64,000 bases of DNA from Taenia hydatigena (Eukaryota; Platyhelminthes; Cestoda; Cyclophyllidea; Taeniidae), in the NCBI GenBank assembly GCA_036345935.2, contig JADWOT020001129.1, positions 1 to 64,000 of the forward strand, in the 5' to 3' direction. Each line of letters starts with the position of its first letter. Positions within the stretch are counted from its first letter, which is position 1. The notes below the pieces were generated by a model. It had not been told where the DNA came from and did no database searches. It saw nothing but the letters and a program-made list of their open reading frames with translations. Both the position numbers and the translations under genes were made by a program. This document shows positions 57,590-64,000 of this stretch, in pieces.

Positions 57590-57931
57590 GGGTAAGCGGA
57601 TGAGTAAGCGGAAAAGGTTGTTAGTGGATGGGAAAGTACGAATATGAGTGCATTTTTGGAGAGGAGTGCGTGTTCGGTGTGAGTGGTGTTGGCGTCGAAA
57701 GGCAGAAAAGGGTAGCGCGGACGCGTGGCACATGGAGGGCAGAGATAGATGTTGGTGGAATAGAAGGGGAGAAGGTGATTGCATTGGATGACATAGCGTT
57801 GCGTTAGGCTGCGCTCCGAGGCGATGGATGGTCGGCTGGCTCGGTGGCTGGAGGAGTGAAGGTAGGTGATAAAATGAAGAAACAACAAGGGATAAGAGGA
57901 TGGGTGGAAGGCGGGAAAAGGGAGGAAGACC
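57590..57931 (+). other. Purine-rich leader upstream of tRNA-Pro (right arm)
   Basis: A G/A-rich plus-strand tract (GGATGGGTGGAAGGCGGGAA, GGGAGGAAGA) ends directly at the tRNA. It is homologous to 43,975-44,440 in the left arm. Confidence 0.6.
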
Positions 57932-58003
57932 GGCTTGGTTGCATAGGAACATGATACTCGCTTGGGGTGCGAGTGGTCTCGGGTTCAAATCCCGGCCAGG
58001 CCC
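57932..58003 (+). tRNA. tRNA-Pro-like, anticodon GGG
   Basis: 72 nt. The acceptor GGCTTGG/CCAGGCC pairs (one wobble), the anticodon stem CTCGC/GCGAG is perfect around TTGGGGT, and the T-arm TCGGG-TTCAAAT-CCCGG pairs. The discriminator is C. A T5 run lies about 15 bp downstream. The anticodon reads GGG, whereas eukaryotic proline tRNAs normally use AGG, TGG or CGG. A single A-to-G change at position 34 would explain it. It may be functional, or a structurally intact pseudogene. Confidence 0.72.
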
Positions 58004-58359
58004 TTGTGCTCGCTGTTCTTTTTATCAGTCCGCCACTGATGGGTGGTCTAGAGCTTTATTACTTGCAACGGTTTCGTTCTTACCCATCGGCTTTCGTTTA
58101 CATAGCTTTTACCCGTCATCCTGCTGGTGTGTCCTTCCCTCCATTTCACCTTGCATGTGGACGGCTTGTGTGGCAACTCCAAATATGCGTAGGTCAGTGT
58201 CGCAATGTTTGGTGAGGGAGGAACCTGAGCTTAAATGGAAGTGCTGGTGGGGTCATGGAAAGCTGGACAGTACCTGGTGTTATTTTTCTTGGATTTAGTG
58301 GCAATAAGTGCAAGATTGACAACTGAAGAAGTGACTCTGGTGTGCATATGAGGATTAAC

Positions 58360-61300
58360 CTGTTAGAGTAACAGTCTGCCTAACATGGGACCGAGTGCGC
58401 GAGAATCCCATGTGTCAACGAGATGGACTGCTGTTAGCGCACCTTTCTTCCTTAACCAAACTGTAATGTGATTTGTCTCTGTTTCTGTACCACGGTTCGC
58501 TTTAGTACACCTGATCGCTTGCGATATCCTAAATTTGAAATGAAGACGTCTGTTCTTGGTGGCTTAATGTCCGGTAATCTTGTAAGCAAAGTGCCAATTT
58601 TACCTTTGCTTTATGCTTGATTTGATTGTAATTCATGAGCTACTCTTGCCCTTTATCTGCGGCGCGTTTTATAATTGATGCATAGCAAGAGTTGCATTAC
58701 TCATGCTGTTCCAATATGCGTGTTGGTTGCATGTATCGTACCTATTGAGTGCTTCACATTCTGATTATGTATTGGCTCCTAAATTACTATTTGGAAACCT
58801 TAAATTTATTGCAGGTTTGGCTTCGATATGAGACCTGAAACTGTTTGTCTAAAGGAATGCAGTGGACTTTCGTGCATAACGATTAAGTCATCCGATTTTC
58901 TAGGTGCAAATTTAATTTGGCTTGCTTCGACAGGACCTTGACTGCGTAATTTAAAACGGGTTGTAGGTAATATTTGCGTCGTAATTAGGACTTTGTTGGA
59001 GAATCACCAAATGGATGGTAATGGAAGAACATGCACTACATAATCGACCACCTCAAGTCACGGCTGCAATATGTTCTGCTTATTATTTCTGTTATTCTTA
59101 ACTTTACCAATGTGCTTGTGCCCGATTGGAAGGAAGTGCAATTTCTAGATGCCTCTTTTAATGAAACAAGTGTGATCTGCTTAGAACTTGCTCATAAGCG
59201 CACCCACGAAGTAGCCCATCTCATGACTCCAATCGCTCCAACTACCATCTCAATCCATGGCACAACAAGGACAAAACTGAACGTCAAAATATTAGTTGCG
59301 TCATCGATGCGGCCTTAAAGGATGGCTAAGTATGCAATATTTTCTCGAAACTTCTTCAAACGAGAGACGAATATGTCATTTGCTATCACGTCTACAAAGA
59401 AGCAGGATGGTATAACCTATACTTTTAACCATGTAGGCGGTCCCTGTCTTATGACATTTCGGCCAGATAGTAATCAGTTGGAATGTACGTGTGCGAGTCA
59501 TCTCACAGAAAGACGTGGGCACTTAGCTATTGGCCAGTAAAGCCTGAAGCTGAGCGTACGTTGAGTCTGTGCCCGAGTGAGCTTCTGATTGCACGAAAAT
59601 GGAAATTTCGAATTAGTTGAACAGAAGAGTTTCTCAAGAGTTGCACCTACCTTCAGCGGCGCATTAGCGAATCCATTACTTTCTTGTTAAATTTTATTTA
59701 GCTTCACCACAATGGGTTGAACCCACTAAGAGATACATGGGCAATAACTAAAAATTTCAGACATCGCGTTATCTTGCGCAATATGGGCTTAGAAGGCTTT
59801 GAAGCTGGACAGATGATTCGAGAAGAATTTGCATACCAGATTATAGTCCCGTCAGATAGATGATAGAATGCGGCTGTAAATATTTAACCACACAAGCTAT
59901 TTTGGAATGCAGCCGGAATCGCTCACAGATATTATGCCCAAAGAAGGCATTCACACAACTGGTAGCGAATTTAGGATTCCTCGGCTGAGTTATGTGCGTC
60001 ATCGAGTGTAGAGCGACAACATATTTTAATAATAAAAGAAATTTGCTTCCATAACCGCCTTCTATTGGAATTAGAAATTATAACCGAGAATCTCACACCA
60101 ACGGCTTATTTCAATCGAATCTGCCACTGCACAGCAGCATAAAGAAAATTAAAACATTCATGAAATTAGACGACCTGGTCTTTTGAAAGAAACATCAACA
60201 AAGCGTTCAAAGCTTGACCACTCAAAATGGCTGTAGAGAATGGTCTGGAGTTGTGACGGTGCATGTCCTAACTGCAAGCACCTTAGAAGAACAAATACGG
60301 CATCTAGCAGTCCCACAGCGTATGAGGGGACGCAGATCCCTTCCTTTCAAAAATCGGGCAGTTCAGCTAAAGAGCGTCTACAGAAGGGAATAGGCTACGG
60401 AAATTCATAGGACAACAACAAAGTGACCTAGGTTCTTTGTTAGGCCAGCAATACACCCTGAAGTCCGATAGTTAAGAGGCCAGGCTCAAAATTCGCAGGT
60501 CAGGTTTCAAGATCATCTACTGAATGGACTCAAGGTTATTGATTTGCGCGAATTTGATAAGCCCTCTGTGTTGTCAATGCCAAAAGACTAGTCCAGCGAA
60601 TACGACTCGAGCTTTGGCAATATTCTACCATAGGAAGCCAAAGGCAACACTTATGACAGCATCCGCAGAAGCACGATTCAATGCAGTCGCAACCGGGGTT
60701 TGTCTGTTGGACAGCAAAATCTATTAGAACTGCCCAATCATTTGCGTTGCTTAAACAATATACAGTTAAGATTAACGGTGCGAACGGGTTCAATTCCTGC
60801 TCAAACACCGTAAATTATGCTACTGTCTTTTATTAATTTTATTTACCCTGAAACAAGTAATCATCTTGCGAACTACGGTATGGTACAATCGGAGTCATCA
60901 TGTGTTACGTAACAAACAGATAGTTATGATGAGGAGTGCAAGAGCCTAATTCAATCCAAGAGACGGTCGAATTAGGGAACGCGAAAATGCTACAGTTGGA
61001 TCATTGCACGAATGAAGTTGGAAATTGTATGAGCATTGACACAATTCCAGATGGTGGCAACGCCCATGCATTCTGCCGCGAGAATTGACAAACTCCAACG
61101 CTGATTGCTATTGATTGGAAATACGACTGGCATAAGGCGCCTTAGACCCTCTGGGTGCTACACGTCACCAGTGACAGAGTTCTAGCTTCGAGAGACAGAC
61201 AATATGGAGCGAGTTGTCACTGCGAAGAACGACGCAGACACCAATTCTCACTAAGGGTGCAGTTGTTCAGCAGTAGGTCAAACCAACAACGTTGTTTATG

Positions 61301-63599
61301 GATGCAAACACATGGACGAACACCGGTGTTTAAAAAACGAATGACATCGACCTTCAAAATGCGCTAAAAATAGCTAAACGTCAAGAAACATGCACAAAGA
61401 AGTCATAAGCACGAGAAGACACCTAAACTCACTAGTGACGTGAAGTGTTTTTTAGACACGTATTGCAGAACAAATTTTCAGTTCTTTGCCACAGCTATCC
61501 ATCAACCATAAACCAAGTCGTAGGAGCGTTGCTTTGCTCAGAAAGAAGTTAAAATAATCAGCGCAAAATCATGATCATTCAACGCGGCATTAATGGTTGA
61601 ATGCAGCGATCAGTAAGATGGTGGTCCCTTATTTAATGAACACCATTGTGTAGATAGCTGACTGATTGGACCCGCGCTAAGGCAACAATAAGCATAATCT
61701 TTTGCACTTTCCACTTTTAGTTTCTCTGATGGGGATCATCAAAGGGTTTATTTACATCTTGACCAGCAACAATTATGAACAATTTTCACTGATGCATAAT
61801 TTAAAAAGTCATTCTTCTCTTTTGAAATGCCCATCTATAACGTTGTAAGCTCAAGAAGTCCTATGCAATCCACATATTTTCAGGCCATGCAGCTGGCTTT
61901 GGCAAATGTAGCGTTCTTTCTCACCTCTATGTAACCCAAATTTTATAACAATTTGGTCAATCCTGGTCTTGATACAAAAGCTAACACATTAGTAGCCGCC
62001 TCTCTGCAAAGCTAACAAAGGCAACAAGGCAGTAACGCACGTGGCATTAAATGAGAGAGCTCTACATACCTCGAATTGTGCACATGGGAATCACTTAAAT
62101 GCTAGTGGTGGACCAACCACGATGGCTGCATGGAGAGAGAACAGCAACTACACAGTTAGTGCAATCGCGAGCAAAAAAGTTAAGCTACACAAAAAAGGAA
62201 GGATCCTGCTTAATTGGGATACTTGAGATGGATTACTTTGGAAAACGAAGACAATCCTAGCGATATTCTAAAATTAGAAATTATTCGGATGGAAGGTTTC
62301 ATCCATCACGGCTTAAAGATGGAGCTTTTGTGCAAAGGAGCACTCGATTATTCGTGCTTAGGTGCTAGGACGAAACGCAGCGGAGGGATGCGTATTCCCT
62401 TCGTGTCCTTCCACCTTAGCCAAACACTCTTGACAGAAGAGATCTGGAATTTTGGTGCTGACTCGTGCGGACAAGCTGGCATGAGGCAGGGCTATCCAGA
62501 CAAAACTCACCCATAAATGGGTGGCAATCCTTAAGGAATCATAACGCTGGGAAGACATGATGAGCATAGCGTAATCAGAAGGATAAAATGCATCTTCATT
62601 AATTCTATTTCATTACTTAGAACGACAGCTCATCACTTTTGTTTCATCTCATACTCTGTAGGTTAGCAAAATATTTCTCTTCGCAGCCTAAATGTGAAAG
62701 GATATTAATTTAAGCCTGATAAAACATATTAAAATTGTCTTGAAAATAACAAGGTATTCGGCGAACCGTTTTCCATTTTTTATACAGTTCATGGCCCCGA
62801 TGACATGAGCTGCTAAAGTAACATATTTGGTGCATGGTTTCAGGTGAGTGCGATTTATTACTAGCAGTCGGGCTTACAGGAGAAACAAATTTTGAGATTG
62901 GTAGCTAACTTTTGGGCCGAAAGGGCAAGACTGAAATTTTTAGGCAACTATAATGTTTTGGGATGGACATTATTTGAGGAAAGGTGATTCCTTTTTGCAA
63001 TTAAGACATGGTATCAAATTACATCTATGACTTATAAACATTGGCCCCAGATACACTATTTTATTCGGAAGTTAGAGATAGATTTGCTCATGGAAGGAGG
63101 AACCATTGCCAGCACAGCCTCTAGGCATAAGAAGTCTTCCTCAAATTAATGTTTAATCGCACCCTAATGGGAGTCAGTATATGGAGGTCAGAATGCAATA
63201 CTTTTACGTTCGAACAGATGTAACACACGGGAGCAAGTAAATGCATTTATTTGCATTAATATTGACTTCAGTCACTCAAAAGGAACAACGAATAAGTTTG
63301 ATCTCATATCTGTAGCGCTGATCCACCTGGAAATATCTAGACTATTGATTCTGCAAGAAATATCTGATAGGGTGTGCATGATAGGACACTTGATGAACAT
63401 GAATTAGGTCACCGCAATGTGTATTTGGTGAAAACTCTTAGGCCACTGTAGCAAAAAGTTGGCGAACGTGGTGTCTCAAAAGCCATAAATATAAATCAGA
63501 CAACAATCGGCATAATTTCCTAAAGTAGAGACGCTGAGATGTGATCTCAGGCGAATTTAGAGCCACCGAGATGAAGACTACATATCGACCAAGAAACGA
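58360..63599. other. AT-rich region, no firm gene
   Basis: Weak plus-strand frames lie at 59,322-59,540 (72 codons, ATG) and 62,214-62,516 (no ATG). Near 60,620-60,690 a plus-strand stretch (FYHRKPKATLMTAS) faintly resembles an RNase H start of retroelements, but it lacks the key aspartates. GGTTCAATTCC at about 60,787 is a B-box-like match without a matching A box. None is called. Confidence 0.35.
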
Positions 63600-63880
63600 A
63601 GTATATGATTGGGTGGTATAATTGGTTCACTGTGAAGGTGGGTGCCAGAGAGGGCCTTAATATCAACGCCTACTCCTTCCCTTGCAAGCTCTGCATACCT
63701 CACCTTCTTCCTTATTGGCTGGCACGGAGTAGGCAGACAGGACGCACTTGCAGTGAGTTTTGAAGGCGGCATAGCGGTGTAGAAGGGTAAGGCAGGAGGA
63801 TGAAGCGTACTGATCTCGACGTGATTTGAACATACATCTAGAGTCAGACGCTCTACCCCCACACTACTAAGTTCCCATTG
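63600..63880 (-). repeat. SINE-like repeat R3, copy b (tRNA-Trp-derived head)
   Basis: The head at 63,874-63,812 on the minus strand reads ...GGGTAGAGCGTCTGACTCTAG, then ATGTATGTTCAAATCACGTC. It follows tRNA-Trp but lacks the CAGAAGGTT segment, exactly as copy a does. The loop anticodon is CTA instead of CCA. The body (CTTCTACACCGCTATGCCGCC, GCGTCCTGTCTGCCTACTCC, GTGCCAGCCAATAAGGAAGA) aligns with copy a (CTTTCTACTCCATTATGCCGTC, GCATCCTGTCTTCACGCCCT). Confidence 0.72.
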
Positions 63881-64000
63881 GTAGTCTTCGTGCCATTTCG
63901 TCTGCACCACCACCAATCAACGCCAATATCTGGTACATCTGCCCTTCTTCCCTTGCAGCATTGTGGCCTTTGCGGTCGCCCACCTCTGCTGCCAGCATCA

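Larger units (their letters stand above)
55731..58359 (-). repeat. Right arm of the 2.65-kb inverted duplication
   Basis: The reverse complement of 43,521-46,184. The inner end is CGTCACTGTTACTCC (55,731) and the outer end GAGGATTAAC (58,359). It is collinear throughout, with small indels. This arm retains the better tRNA-Pro unit and a longer form of the shared open frame. Confidence 0.88.

Noticed and set aside
60620..60690. Retroelement RNase H start
   Set aside because: Only faint resemblance; the conserved aspartates of the LDTDAS motif are missing and no flanking RT motif was found.
1..64000. CRISPR arrays, prophage, bacterial operons, rRNA genes
   Set aside because: No spaced direct repeats of CRISPR type, no ribosome-binding-site-led ORF clusters and no rRNA-like segments; the tandem array has no spacers.

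Overview
The window looks like a euchromatin/heterochromatin boundary in a metazoan nuclear genome. Protein-like segments are short and bounded by GT...AG splice signals. tRNA-like units carry eukaryotic pol III boxes, Ty3/Gypsy pol relics are present, and a 6.7 kb satellite array dominates the left third. Small introns (77-420 bp), microexons and many decayed retroelements would suit a flatworm, possibly a tapeworm. That placement is a weak inference, because no gene here is taxonomically decisive. There is no bacterial operon structure, CRISPR array or rRNA gene.

Layout. 1-640: two protein-like minus-strand segments running off the left edge, one frame-broken. 640-9,400: mostly anonymous sequence with one candidate plus-strand first exon (4,185-4,334) and one copy of dispersed repeat R1. 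9,401-16,127: about 37 tandem copies of a 181-bp satellite, with two blocks of 905-bp (5-monomer) higher-order repeats. A single N sits at the left boundary, and decayed monomers lie on the right side only (to about 17,060). 17,144-19,890 (perhaps to 20,392): the best-supported gene, minus strand, nine exons with consistent phase and three consecutive 32-33 nt microexons. 21,050-26,830: two Ty3/Gypsy pol relics in opposite orientation, with a histone H4 pseudogene fragment and a candidate terminal exon between them. 28,960-29,398: candidate minus-strand exons. 30,002-31,002: a four-exon C2H2 zinc-finger gene segment. 32-43 kb: SINE-like repeats, and a candidate minus-strand membrane-protein gene (41,137-42,193). 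43,521-46,184 and 55,731-58,359: a diverged 2.65-kb inverted duplication, each arm with one tRNA-Pro-like unit. The 9.5 kb between the arms holds a tRNA-Ser(GCT), an anticodon-arm-less tRNA-like unit and two R2 copies. 58.4-64 kb: anonymous sequence, then a tRNA-Trp-like SINE copy on the minus strand.

The most unusual material is the set of tRNA-related units. Several (Trp-like SINE heads, and two units with A and B boxes nearly abutting) have lost anticodon-arm sequence. The Pro and Ser units sit directly downstream of 250-350 bp purine-rich leaders, and the duplicated tRNA-Pro units carry the non-standard anticodons GGG and AAG. All gene models were built by eye from splice signals and reading phase; no similarity search was possible.
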